DNA of 59,530 bases from Curtobacterium sp. MCBA15_001 (lineage in GTDB: Bacteria > Actinomycetota > Actinomycetes > Actinomycetales > Microbacteriaceae): NCBI RefSeq assembly GCF_001864835.1, contig NZ_MJGI01000022.1, forward strand, positions 110,827-170,356. Reading direction: 5' to 3'. The notes under the pieces are model-generated. The model worked only from the letters and a program-made list of their open reading frames with translations, ran no database searches and had not been told where the DNA came from. Made by a program: the position numbers and the translations under genes. Shown here in pieces: positions 1-8,676 of this stretch (position 1 is its first letter; the number at the start of each line of letters is the position of its first letter).

Positions 1-106
1 GGGGATGGCTGGGTCCTCATTCGGCGACGGCTCCGTCCAGCGTGCGCGTCTGCGTCTGAGCGTCCTTCCGGAGGCCCGTGGGGCCGCGACCGTGTAGACA
101 ACGGGT

Positions 107-601
107 ATGGCGCACGACAGTCTCCCCGAGCTCGAACTCGCGAACGTCCGCACCCGCGAACGGATCAGCGACACCGTCGAGCGGATCCGGCACAAGGTCG
201 ACCTGCCCGCCCGCGCCCGGCTCGCCGCGGCGAAGACCCGGCAGCGCTGGCACCGTGACCCGACGCCGCTGGTCGCCCTCGGCACCATCGCGCTGACGGG
301 TGTGGCCGCGATCGTCGTCGGCGCACGGATCGGACGGACACCAGCCGGGCACCTCGCCGAGCCGCCGGCGTGGACCGCGTTCTCCGCGCTCCTGCCGTTC
401 GGCGCGCGCGGTGGTGACGAGTCCGCCCCGGGACGTGCCGGGCGCAAGGCACGCAAGGCCGGGCGGAAGGCGCGGCAGGCCCAACTCGAGCAGGACCCGG
501 GGTACCAGTTGCGCAAGAAGCAGCAGAAGCGCCTGGCTCCCGTCGCCGCACAGGCGACCAAGTACCGCAAGCAGGCCGCCAAGCGCTCGAAGGGCAAGTG
601 A
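107..601 (+). CDS. DUF3618-like small membrane protein
   Basis: A 164-residue protein. The N-terminal third (about residues 8-45) is a charged, helical stretch with an R-x-x-I-x-x-T-V-x-x-I-x-x-K-V-D pattern typical of DUF3618 proteins. One membrane segment follows (about residues 61-80, LVALGTIALTGVAAIVVGA), and the C-terminal half is Lys/Arg-rich and probably cytoplasmic. DUF3618 proteins often sit beside YihY and phage-holin-like membrane genes in actinobacteria, and YihY follows here with a 2-base gap from stop to ATG. No Shine-Dalgarno is obvious before ATG 107, but TAGACA at 95-100 ends 6 bases upstream, so the mRNA may be leaderless. Molecular function is unknown. Confidence 0.75.
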   Translation: MAHDSLPELELANVRTRERISDTVERIRHKVDLPARARLAAAKTRQRWHRDPTPLVALGTIALTGVAAIVVGARIGRTPAGHLAEPPAWTAFSALLPFGARGGDESAPGRAGRKARKAGRKARQAQLEQDPGYQLRKKQQKRLAPVAAQATKYRKQAAKRSKGK

Positions 602-603
602 CC

Positions 604-1650
604 ATGGCACGCAAGCGTGACGAGGGCAGCAACGGCAAGCCCGCACCCGACGACGTCCGCAAGCCGGACAACCCGACCGACCTGACGAAGCCGACGCTCA
701 AGTACACGTTGGGCAAGACGCTCCGCGAGTTCTCCAGCGACCAGTGCACCGACCTCGCCGCCAGCCTGACGTACTACTCCGTGCTGGCGTTGTTCCCCGG
801 GCTGCTGGCGATCGTGTCGATCCTCGGGCTGGTGTCGGACCCGAAGCAGACGGTCGACACGCTGCTGCAGGTCATCGGCAACGTCGGCTCGCAGCAGGTC
901 GTGTCGCTGATCCGCGGACCCGTCGAGGGTCTCGTGCGCTCACCGGCGGCGCCGATCACCTTCATCGTCGGTGTCGTCGGCGCCATCTGGTCGGCGTCCG
1001 GGTACGTCGGGGCGTTCGGCCGGGCGATGAACCGCATCTACAACGTGCGCGAGGGCCGCCCGATCTGGAAGCTCCGCCCGACGATGCTCGGTGTCACGCT
1101 GTTCACCGTCGTCATGCTCGTCCTCGGGCTGCTCGCCCTGGTCAGCGGCCCCCTCGCCCGCAGCGTCGGCGACCTGATCGGGCTCGGTGACGTCGCCGCG
1201 ACGGTGCTGCTCATCGTGCAGTGGCCGATCATGCTGGCGATCGCGATCATCGTCGTCGCGGTCCTGTACTACTGGGCGCCGAACATCAAGCAGCCGAAGT
1301 TCTCGTGGGTCAGTGGCGGGTCGATCCTGGCGCTGCTCATCTGGATCGTCGCGAGCGTGGGCTTCGGGTTCTACGTCGGGAACTTCTCGAACTACAACGC
1401 CACGTACGGCTCGCTCGGTGGCGTCATCGTGTTCCTGCTCTGGATCTGGATCACGAACAACGCGCTGCTGTTCGGCGCGGAGTTCGACGCCGAGATCGAA
1501 CGCGGGCGCGAACTGCAGGCCGGCATCCGCGCTGAAGAGGACATCCAGCTCCCCGAGCGCGACACCCGGCAGATCGACAAGCAGGACGAGAAGCGCGCCA
1601 AGGACGTCCTCGAGGGCATCAAGATCCGACAGAGCGCGGGCGAGGAGTGA
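604..1650 (+). CDS. YihY/virulence factor BrkB family membrane protein
   Basis: A 348-residue integral membrane protein of the YihY/BrkB family (formerly and wrongly called RNase BN). The signature region D-L-A-A-S-L-T-Y-Y-S-V-L-A-L-F-P-G lies near residues 48-65, followed by about six hydrophobic segments and the conserved YNVREGRP loop. The C-terminus is a charged cytoplasmic tail rich in Glu, Lys and Arg. I chose ATG 604 because an AAGG lies about 9 bases upstream; a GTG at 598, overlapping the upstream stop, is possible. It ends in a GTGA overlap with the SDR gene, so the three first genes look like one transcript. The substrate of YihY proteins is not established. Confidence 0.9.
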   Translation: MARKRDEGSNGKPAPDDVRKPDNPTDLTKPTLKYTLGKTLREFSSDQCTDLAASLTYYSVLALFPGLLAIVSILGLVSDPKQTVDTLLQVIGNVGSQQVVSLIRGPVEGLVRSPAAPITFIVGVVGAIWSASGYVGAFGRAMNRIYNVREGRPIWKLRPTMLGVTLFTVVMLVLGLLALVSGPLARSVGDLIGLGDVAATVLLIVQWPIMLAIAIIVVAVLYYWAPNIKQPKFSWVSGGSILALLIWIVASVGFGFYVGNFSNYNATYGSLGGVIVFLLWIWITNNALLFGAEFDAEIERGRELQAGIRAEEDIQLPERDTRQIDKQDEKRAKDVLEGIKIRQSAGEE

Positions 1651-2324
1651 CGGCCCCGGTCGCGCTGGTCACCGGCGCCACACGCGGCATCGGCCGAGCC
1701 ATCGCTGCTGACCTCGGTCGCACCCACCACGTCCTGGTCGGGGGCCGGAGCACCGACGCGGTGGCCGCCGTCGTGGCGTCGCTGCCGGACGCGTCGCCGT
1801 TCGTCGGGGACCTCGGCGCGGGCGACCTGCCGCCGCTGCCCGACCGCCTCGACGTGCTCGTGCACTCCGCCGGCGTCGAGCAGGGCACCCGGGTGGCGGA
1901 CACCCCGCGGTCGACGTGGGAGGCGGTCTTCGCCACGAACGTCTTCGCCGTCGCCGACCTGACCCGCGCGGCGCTCCCCGCACTCCGCGCAGCACGGGGA
2001 CTGGTCGTGACGATCAACTCCGGGTCCGGCTTCGTCAGTGGTCCCGGCGGCGGGATCTACGGCGCGTCGAAGTTCGCGCTCCGGGCGTTCACCGACGCCC
2101 TGCGGGAAGAAGAACGGAGCAACGGCGTTCGGGTGTCGAGCGTGCACCCGGGCCGGACGGACTCCGACATGCAGCGGCAGCTCACCGACAAGCTCGGCGA
2201 GGACTACGACACCGCGTACTACCTCGACCCGCAGGACGTCGCCGACGCCGTGCGCACCGTCGTGGACCTGCCCGAGCGGGGCACGATCGAGACGCTCTCG
2301 ATCCGCCCCACCCGGAGACGCTGA
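1647..2324 (+). CDS. SDR family oxidoreductase
   Basis: A 225-residue short-chain dehydrogenase/reductase, near the short end of the classical family. Visible features are the Rossmann glycine motif TGATRGIG at the N-terminus, an H-S-A-G in place of the usual N-N-A-G, the catalytic Ser in TINSGSG, and Y-x-x-x-K in YGASKFALRAF. The substrate cannot be told from the sequence; NAD(P)H use is inferred from the fold. The GTG start overlaps the upstream stop (GTGA). The gene converges with the ABC-F gene with only 10 bases between the two stop codons, leaving no room for a separate terminator. Confidence 0.9.
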   Translation: MTAPVALVTGATRGIGRAIAADLGRTHHVLVGGRSTDAVAAVVASLPDASPFVGDLGAGDLPPLPDRLDVLVHSAGVEQGTRVADTPRSTWEAVFATNVFAVADLTRAALPALRAARGLVVTINSGSGFVSGPGGGIYGASKFALRAFTDALREEERSNGVRVSSVHPGRTDSDMQRQLTDKLGEDYDTAYYLDPQDVADAVRTVVDLPERGTIETLSIRPTRRR

Positions 2325-2334
2325 CCCCGGGACG

Positions 2335-3915
2335 TCACCGCAGCTCGAGCCGCGCGTCCAGGTCGAGCCGGTCCAGGAACGTCTCGTCGTGACTGACGAC
2401 GACGACCGCTCCCCGGTACGCCGTCACCGCGTCGACGAGCTGGTCGACGCTGGTCAGGTCGAGGTCGTTCGTCGGCTCGTCGAGCACCAGCAGCTGCGGC
2501 GGCGGGTCGGCGAGCACCAGACCCGCGAGCGCCACCCGGAACCGCTCCCCACCGGAGAGCGCCCCGGCCAGCCGGTCGACGGTGTCGCCGCGCACCAGGA
2601 ACCGCGCCAACCGGTTGCGGAGCTCGGCCGTGGCCACCTGCGGCGCGCCCCGTCGGACGTTCTCGAGCACGCTCAGGTCGTCGTCGAGGGTGTCCTTGTG
2701 CTGCGGCAGGTACGCGATCTGGTCGACGTGCGCGGTCGCGTCCGTCCCGGGCAGCGGGTGCACCCGTGCGTCGGGCAGGCCGACCAGGTGCTCGAGCAGC
2801 GTCGTCTTGCCCACGCCGTTGTCCCCGGCGACCGCGATCCGCTCCGGACCCTGCACGACCGTCTCCCGGCCCCGCACCGTGATCGTCGCGATCCGACGTG
2901 ACGCCGGGACCCGCGGGTCGGGCAGCTCGACGTGGATCGACTCGTCGTCCCGCAGTCGGAGCTCGGCCTCGCGCTTGGTCGCCAGCGCCGATGCCTCGTC
3001 GTCGGCGGTGCTCGTGCGGATCCGTCCGGCGGTCTCCTGCGCCTTCTTGCGGAGCTCGTTGCGCAGGATCGCCGGCATCGACCGCCCGGCCTTCTCGCCC
3101 GCCTTCGCCCGACGTGCGATGGTCGTCTCCGCCTCGATCCGCTGCCGCTTCTCGGTCCGGTGGCGTTGCGCCGCGACCCGGACCTCGCGCTCGACGGCGG
3201 CCTGCTGCACGGCCAGGTGTTCCTCGAAGGCGGAGAACGTCCCGCCGAACACGGTCATCCGCCCGGACCGGAGCTCGCACGTCTCGTCCACGTGCTCGAG
3301 CAGCTCGCGGTCGTGGCTGACGACGACCAGGGTGCCGCGCCAGTCGTCGACCATGTCGAGCAGCATCCCGCGGGCACGGCGGTCGAGGTTGTTCGTCGGT
3401 TCGTCGAGGAACGCGATCGGCAGGCCGCGCAGGCGGATCCCGGCGACGGCGACCAGCACGACCTGCCCGCCGGACAGCGTCGCGACGGGGCGGTCGAGGT
3501 CGTCGCCGATGCCGATGCCCTCGACCGCCAGGGCGGCGCGTTCCTCGACGTCCCAGGCGTCGCCGAGGACGTCGAAGTGCGCGGGATCGGCGTCGCCGCC
3601 GAGGATCGACCGGAGCGCACGGAGCCGATCGCCGACGCCGAGCAGGTCGGCGACGGTGGCCGGCCCGGTGCCGTCGGTGCCCACGGCGAGGCGCTGCGGG
3701 AGCAGGTCGACCGGACCCGACGTCGTGACGGTGCCCGACGTGGGGTGGAGCCGACCGGTGACCAGCCGGACGAGCGTGGACTTGCCGGCCCCGTTCCTCC
3801 CGACCAGACCGGTCCGTCCGGAACCGAAGGCGGTGGTCAGGTGGTCGAGGGCGACGGAGCCGTCGGGCCAGGTGAAGGTGACGTCGTGCAGGACGACGGA
3901 GGGTGAAGCGGGCAT
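2335..3915 (-). CDS. ABC-F family ATP-binding cassette protein
   Basis: A 526-residue soluble protein with two ABC domains and no membrane segments. Domain 1 has Walker A GRNGAGKST, signature LSGGQ and Walker B FLDEPTNNLD. Domain 2 has Walker A GDNGVGKTT, signature LSGGE and LVLDEPTNDLD. Between them is a charged linker of about 80 residues (RRAKAGEKAGR region), the ABC-F hallmark that reaches into the ribosomal E site. Family members act in translation as ribosome-protection or housekeeping factors; I cannot say whether this one gives antibiotic resistance. The ATG at 3913-3915 has GAGAGG upstream. A hairpin at 3958-3974 sits in the leader and may regulate it. Confidence 0.93.
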   Translation of the reverse strand: MPASPSVVLHDVTFTWPDGSVALDHLTTAFGSGRTGLVGRNGAGKSTLVRLVTGRLHPTSGTVTTSGPVDLLPQRLAVGTDGTGPATVADLLGVGDRLRALRSILGGDADPAHFDVLGDAWDVEERAALAVEGIGIGDDLDRPVATLSGGQVVLVAVAGIRLRGLPIAFLDEPTNNLDRRARGMLLDMVDDWRGTLVVVSHDRELLEHVDETCELRSGRMTVFGGTFSAFEEHLAVQQAAVEREVRVAAQRHRTEKRQRIEAETTIARRAKAGEKAGRSMPAILRNELRKKAQETAGRIRTSTADDEASALATKREAELRLRDDESIHVELPDPRVPASRRIATITVRGRETVVQGPERIAVAGDNGVGKTTLLEHLVGLPDARVHPLPGTDATAHVDQIAYLPQHKDTLDDDLSVLENVRRGAPQVATAELRNRLARFLVRGDTVDRLAGALSGGERFRVALAGLVLADPPPQLLVLDEPTNDLDLTSVDQLVDAVTAYRGAVVVVSHDETFLDRLDLDARLELR

Positions 3916-3957
3916 GGGGGCCTCTCCGGATCGTGAGCTGTGCGCACGACACCGGAC

Positions 3958-3974
3958 CCACCGCAGTGCGGTGG
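3958..3974 (-). promoter_or_regulatory. Hairpin in the ABC-F leader
   Basis: A perfect 7-bp stem (CCACCGC / GCGGTGG) with a 3-base loop, about 43 bases upstream of the ABC-F start codon on the transcribed strand. ABC-F resistance genes in other bacteria are often controlled by leader attenuation. Here only the hairpin is seen; no leader peptide could be assigned. The remainder of 3916-4186 holds no gene I can support and should carry the divergent promoters. Confidence 0.3.
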
Positions 3975-4186
3975 AGCGCCCGACGGGGGCGCACGATCAC
4001 GGTGTCAGCGCGAGGGCTGAGCTGAACCGGTGATCGACAGCAATCCGTCTGCTTCCGTCGGGGACCCCCGTGACCGTGACCCGTGCACACGGTCGGTCTC
4101 CCGCCCCGTGCGCTCCGCGGTCACGACGGAGTTCGTCCACCGTAAGCCGGTTCCCGGACCGACGCAAGGGATGACAGGGTGGACGC

Positions 4187-4606
4187 ATGCCTTCGAACCT
4201 GCTCCCGACACCGTCGACGAACCCCGCGACCCTGCTCGACGCCGACCCTGAGGTGGACGCCGCGCTCGCCGCCGACACCCCCGTGGCGAGCGTCGTCGTG
4301 TCGCACCCGTCCTCGAGCCTGGCGTGGGCGCTGCTCGCCGACGAGGCCTGGGAGCGTGGCGCGACGCTCGAGTCCTACGCCTACGCGCGGGTCGGGTACC
4401 ACCGCGGCCTGGACGCCCTGCGTGGGGCGGGGTGGCGCGGAGCCGGGCCGGTGCCGTGGTCGCACGAGCCGAACCGCGGGGTGCTGCGGGCGCTGTTCGC
4501 GCTGCGCCGTGCGGCCCTGGCGATCGATGAGCCCGGCGAGCCCGAGCGGCTGACGACGTTCCTGGACGGGGCCGACCCCGCGGTGATCCCGACGCTGTCC
4601 GCGTAG
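4187..4606 (+). CDS. DUF3151 family protein
   Basis: A 139-residue soluble protein matching the actinobacterial DUF3151 family. Recognisable stretches are the start MPSNLLP, HPSSSLAWALLADEA near residues 45-60, YARVGYHRGLDALR in the middle, and WSHEPNRGVLRALFALRRAA towards the end. No catalytic motif is visible and the function is unknown. It is monocistronic: a strong hairpin follows the stop, and the minus-strand ABC-F gene lies upstream. Confidence 0.88.
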   Translation: MPSNLLPTPSTNPATLLDADPEVDAALAADTPVASVVVSHPSSSLAWALLADEAWERGATLESYAYARVGYHRGLDALRGAGWRGAGPVPWSHEPNRGVLRALFALRRAALAIDEPGEPERLTTFLDGADPAVIPTLSA

Positions 4607-4627
4607 GGCGGCGCTCACAGCACCCCG

Positions 4628-4671
4628 GAACGGACACAGCACCGAGGATCTCCCCGGTGCTGTGTCCGTTC
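4628..4671. terminator. Bidirectional hairpin terminator
   Basis: Perfect 17-bp inverted repeat (left arm GAACGGACACAGCACCG, right arm 4655-4671) with a 10-base loop, placed between the convergent ends of the DUF3151 gene and lacZ. There is no U-tract on either side. Confidence 0.75.
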
Positions 4672-4705
4672 GACGGTTCGGGAGCGCCCGCCCTCGCCGC
4701 CAGCC

Positions 4706-7700
4706 CTACCCCAGCAGCACGCTCCACGCGGTCGTTGCCGGCCACAGCTGGTGCTCCGGCAGCACGTCCAGACCACAGGCGCGGCTCCCGAGCCCGTGCT
4801 GCGCCGCGTCGAGGTACAGGTACGTCGCCGAGGGGGTCGGCAGCTCGTACGGGTGCTGCGCCCGCGCCACCTGCTGCGCGGTCCACGGCGTGAGCGTGAA
4901 CCCGGTACGACGAGTGCCCACCGACGACACCCGGAACGGCCCGACCGACAGCGTCCGCAGTTCCGGCCGGTGCCCGGTCTCCTGCGGCATCGAGTAGTTC
5001 GCCGTCAGCAGCGACACCGGCGACCCGAACACGCCGACGTGCGCCGCGTGCGACGAGTCCGCGTACGACTCCAGCGGCCCCGTGCCGAACCACTCCGCCG
5101 ACTCGTCCACGAGCGACGCGGGCAGGTCGATCCGGACGCCGATGCGCGGCCAGGTGATGCCCCACGTGCCGAAGGGGACGGCCTCGGTGTCGAGCAGCAG
5201 CCCGTCGTCCGTGAGGGTCCACCGGTGCGTCACATCGACGCCGGCAGCACTGTTCGCGGCAGCGACCCGGACGCGCTGCACCAATCCGTGCGGCGTCCGC
5301 GACACCGACACCAAGCGGTGCGTCAGCCGGTCGAGGCCATGCTGCAGCCACTTCGTCGCCGACGCGGGCGCGTCCGGGTCGCCGACACCCTGCGTCAGTA
5401 CCGGGTCGGCGGTCTCGTAGCCGCCCTGCGACGCCAGCCGGTCGTTGTCCGTGGGGGCGCGCCAGAGCTCCAGTCGCGGCCCGGCGACCTCGTGGCCCTT
5501 CCAGCTGGACAGGTCGCCACGGTCGGTGAACGTCGCCTCGCCGAGACGGTCGCCCTCCCACCCCTGCCGGGAGGCTCGGGGTGCGTCCGCCACGCGCGAC
5601 CCGACGAGTGTCTGGGCGCGTGCGACGACGTGGCCGGTGTCCGCCCAGGCCGTCGGCCCGGCGAGCTCCGCGACGACGTCGAACCAGAGTTCCTCGCCAG
5701 CGGCGATCGGTCCGGCCGCGGCCTCGAGCACCTCGGTCGGCACGGGCACGGTCGCGGACTCCCGAGCAGCGACGACGCCCGGGGCCAGTCGTCCCGACGC
5801 CTCGACGACGCCGTTCCGTGCCAACGTCCACGTGAAGCGCAGCCCCGCGGTCGAGGCCGAGTGGTACCGGTTCTCGACCAGCACCGTCGCCGCGCCGAGG
5901 TGCAGCCGCACGGGGGCGACCACCGCGGCGAACTCCGCCAGCCCGGGGGTGGGGGTGTCGTCGGGCAGCACCAGGCCGTCCATCACGAAGTTGCCGTCGT
6001 GCACGACCTCGTGGAAGTCCCCGCCGTACCCGTAGTACGGCGTGCCGTCGGGCGTGTGCGTCAGCAGCCCGTGGTCGCGCCACTCCCACACGAACCCGCC
6101 GTGCAGCCGGGGGTACCGCTCGACCAGCGCCTCGTACTCGGCGATCTGCCCGGGTCCGTTGCCCATCGCGTGCACGTACTCGCAGTGCAGGAACGGCTTC
6201 GACCGCTGCCGAGCTGCCTCGGCCGGGCCGCACCCGAGCAGCGGGGTCGCCGGCCCGCCGCCGATCGACTCGGTCTCCTGCAGCGACGGGTACATCCGCG
6301 AGTAGACGTCGGTGTACTCGCCCGTGTAGTCGCCCTCGTAGTGGACGGGGCGCTCGGCGTCGCGGGCGTGCACCCAGTTCGACATCGCGGCGAGGTTCCG
6401 CCCGGTGCCGGACTCGTTGCCGAGCGACCACATCACGATGGGCGCGTGGTTCTTGTCCCGCTCGACCGTGCGCGCGATGCGGTCGAGGTAGGCGTCCTCC
6501 CACGCGGGGTCGTCGGAGGGGTTGCCCTGCCAGTCCTGGAAGACGAACCCGTGCGTCTCGAGGTCGCACTCCAGGATCACCCAGAAGCCGAGCTCGTCGG
6601 CCAGGTCGAGCACGCGGGGGTGCGGCGGGTAGTGCGAGGTGCGGATCGCGTTCACGTTGTGGCGCTTCATGAGCGCCATGTCCGCGCGGGCGTGGTCTTC
6701 GTCGAACACCCTTCCCCGCTCGGGGTGGGTCTCGTGGCGGTTCACCCCGTGGAACACGACGCGCTCGCCGTTGACCAGGAACCGGTCGCCCACGATCGAC
6801 ACCGTGCGGAAGCCGAGCCGGAGCGACACGGTCTCACCGCCCTCGGTCCCGCCGGCGGCCGTGCCGGTGGACAGCGTGGCGTCGTACAGCCGCGGGAGCT
6901 CGGCGCTCCACGGCTCGACGCCCTCGACCTCGATCGGCACCACGTCGTCCGGCGACTGCCAGGCGACGTCGACGCCGAGCGACGGCACGGCGAACCGCAC
7001 CGGGAACACCGCGTCGAGTGTGGGGAACGTGATCGTCCCGCTGCCGGTGGACGGTCGCCCGGAGGCTGCCGTCCCCGCGGTCGCCGCGGACCCCAACGTG
7101 GCGGACCAGCCGGCGTGCACGAACACGTCGTCGATCGGTGCCGTCGGCCGCGCGAGCAGCGTGACGTCCCGGAAGATGCCGGGCAGCCACCACTGGTCCT
7201 GGTCCTCCAGGTACGAGGCGGCGCTCCACTGGTGCACGCGGACCCGGAGCTCGTTCGACCCGGGACGGAGCAGGTCGCTCACGTCGAACTCCGTCGGCAG
7301 GCGTGACCCGGTGGACCACCCGACCAGGGTGTCGTTGAGCCAGACCCGGAAGTGCGACTCGACCCCGTCGAAGCGCAGCAGCACGCGGGCCGAGGCGTCG
7401 AAGGACCCTGGCAGGTCGAACGCGCGTCGGTAGTCGCCGGTCGGGTTCTCCTCCGGCGGGTGCGGCGGGTTCGTCGGGAACGGGTACTGCAGGTTCGTGT
7501 AGCTCGGCGACCCGTGACCGTGCAGCACCCAGTGGGCCGGCACCGGGATCGACCCCCAGTCGTCGTCGGTGGTCGGTTCCGGCACCGAGGCGACCGGCGA
7601 CCACCGGAAGTCCCACTCCCCGTTCAACGACTGCGACGGTGCGTCCGTGTGCAGCCAGGCCCGAGGTGCAAGTCGGGTGTCCGAGCCCGGTGCGGTCGAG

Positions 7701-7744
7701 GACAGTGCGGACAGTGCGGACGGGGAGTGGGGAGCGTTGGTCAA
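4706..7744 (-). CDS. lacZ: Beta-galactosidase, GH2 (LacZ type)
   Basis: A 1012-residue glycoside hydrolase family 2 enzyme, close to the 1023 residues of E. coli LacZ and expected to hydrolyse beta-galactosides in the cytoplasm. The general acid/base lies in WSLGNESGTG (Glu about 444) and the nucleophile in HCEYVHAMGNGPG (Glu about 522), matching E. coli 461 and 537. The N-terminal jelly-roll domain begins at LNGEWDFRW, and the C-terminal beta-sandwich domain is complete. The chosen start is TTG 7744, whose TTGA overlaps the stop of the upstream permease gene. The reading frame is open further upstream, but that stretch lies inside the permease. It is the last gene of a four-gene sugar-uptake operon. 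Confidence 0.93.
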   Translation of the reverse strand: MTNAPHSPSALSALSSTAPGSDTRLAPRAWLHTDAPSQSLNGEWDFRWSPVASVPEPTTDDDWGSIPVPAHWVLHGHGSPSYTNLQYPFPTNPPHPPEENPTGDYRRAFDLPGSFDASARVLLRFDGVESHFRVWLNDTLVGWSTGSRLPTEFDVSDLLRPGSNELRVRVHQWSAASYLEDQDQWWLPGIFRDVTLLARPTAPIDDVFVHAGWSATLGSAATAGTAASGRPSTGSGTITFPTLDAVFPVRFAVPSLGVDVAWQSPDDVVPIEVEGVEPWSAELPRLYDATLSTGTAAGGTEGGETVSLRLGFRTVSIVGDRFLVNGERVVFHGVNRHETHPERGRVFDEDHARADMALMKRHNVNAIRTSHYPPHPRVLDLADELGFWVILECDLETHGFVFQDWQGNPSDDPAWEDAYLDRIARTVERDKNHAPIVMWSLGNESGTGRNLAAMSNWVHARDAERPVHYEGDYTGEYTDVYSRMYPSLQETESIGGGPATPLLGCGPAEAARQRSKPFLHCEYVHAMGNGPGQIAEYEALVERYPRLHGGFVWEWRDHGLLTHTPDGTPYYGYGGDFHEVVHDGNFVMDGLVLPDDTPTPGLAEFAAVVAPVRLHLGAATVLVENRYHSASTAGLRFTWTLARNGVVEASGRLAPGVVAARESATVPVPTEVLEAAAGPIAAGEELWFDVVAELAGPTAWADTGHVVARAQTLVGSRVADAPRASRQGWEGDRLGEATFTDRGDLSSWKGHEVAGPRLELWRAPTDNDRLASQGGYETADPVLTQGVGDPDAPASATKWLQHGLDRLTHRLVSVSRTPHGLVQRVRVAAANSAAGVDVTHRWTLTDDGLLLDTEAVPFGTWGITWPRIGVRIDLPASLVDESAEWFGTGPLESYADSSHAAHVGVFGSPVSLLTANYSMPQETGHRPELRTLSVGPFRVSSVGTRRTGFTLTPWTAQQVARAQHPYELPTPSATYLYLDAAQHGLGSRACGLDVLPEHQLWPATTAWSVLLG

Positions 7745-8676
7745 CCCTTGACCGATCCTTCCGTGAGGCCCCCGCGCCAGAAGCGCTGGAGGACGATGAT
7801 GGCGATGACGAGCGGGATGACCGAGACGAGCACCCCGCCGGTGGTGAGCTGGTAGAACTCCGGCAGGCGGTCCACCTGGGCACGCCAGTTGTTCAGTCCC
7901 AGTGTGATCGGGTACAGCTTCTGGTCTGCCAGCATGATGAGCGGCAGGAAGAAGTTGTTCCAGATGCCGACGACCTGGAACAGGAACACCGTGACGAGCG
8001 CCGGGGTCAGCTGCCGCAGCACGATGGTGTGGAAGATGCGCAGCTCGCTGGCACCGTCCAGTCGTGCGGACTCCATGAGCGCGGTGTCGACCGAGGCCGC
8101 CGCGTACACCCGGCACAGGAACAGGCCGAACGGACTGACCAGGCTCGGGATGAGCACGCTCCAGTACGTGTCGGTCAGGCCCATCGTCGAGAACAGCAGG
8201 AACAGCGGCAGTGCCGTCGCGGTCCCCGGCACGAGCACACCGCCGAGGATCGTGCCGAACACGAGCTGGCGCCCGCGGAACTCGTACTTGGCCAGCGCGT
8301 AGCCACCCGCGGCGGCGAAGTACGTCGCCAGGACGGCGCCGACGCCCGAGTACAGGACGCTGTTCGCGATCCAGCGGACGAAGATCCCGCCGTCGTACGT
8401 GAACACCTGCTGGATGTTGCTGAAGAGGGCGAAGTCGCCGCCGAACCAGAAGCCGTTCGTCGCGAAGAGCGCGCCGGTCGTCTTCGTGGCCGCGATCACG
8501 ACCCAGTACAGGGGCACCAGGAAGTAGATCGCGACGATGACCAGGATCCCGGTCACCACGATCTGCGACTTGCCGGACCGGTCGAGCCGGCGGCGCTGGT
8601 GCGCCGAGATCGACGTGGTGTCGACCGGCAGGGCGTTCTGCTTCGTGGCCGGAGCCTCGATCGCTTCGCTGGTCAT
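7741..8676 (-). CDS. Carbohydrate ABC transporter permease (MalG type)
   Basis: A 311-residue inner-membrane permease of the CUT1 sugar ABC family. It has six predicted membrane segments, a short polar N-terminal tail, and the EAA loop MESARLDGASELRIFHTIVLRQLTPAL that contacts the ATPase. It overlaps the upstream MalF-type permease by ATGA and lacZ by TTGA, so translation is probably coupled. No ATPase gene is in the operon; a shared MsiK-like ATPase encoded elsewhere is usual for actinobacterial CUT1 systems (inference). The linked LacZ suggests a beta-galactoside substrate. Confidence 0.92.
   Translation of the reverse strand: MTSEAIEAPATKQNALPVDTTSISAHQRRRLDRSGKSQIVVTGILVIVAIYFLVPLYWVVIAATKTTGALFATNGFWFGGDFALFSNIQQVFTYDGGIFVRWIANSVLYSGVGAVLATYFAAAGGYALAKYEFRGRQLVFGTILGGVLVPGTATALPLFLLFSTMGLTDTYWSVLIPSLVSPFGLFLCRVYAAASVDTALMESARLDGASELRIFHTIVLRQLTPALVTVFLFQVVGIWNNFFLPLIMLADQKLYPITLGLNNWRAQVDRLPEFYQLTTGGVLVSVIPLVIAIIVLQRFWRGGLTEGSVKG

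Noticed and set aside
1..106. Gene fragment or tRNA at the left edge
   Set aside because: No cloverleaf, protein motif or ribosome site is seen; only a -10-like box before the first gene.
2219..4090. Long minus-strand frame of over 600 codons across the ABC-F gene
   Set aside because: It is an Arg/Pro/Gly-rich shadow of the ABC-F gene in another frame with no family motifs; high GC gives long open antisense and out-of-frame stretches throughout the window.
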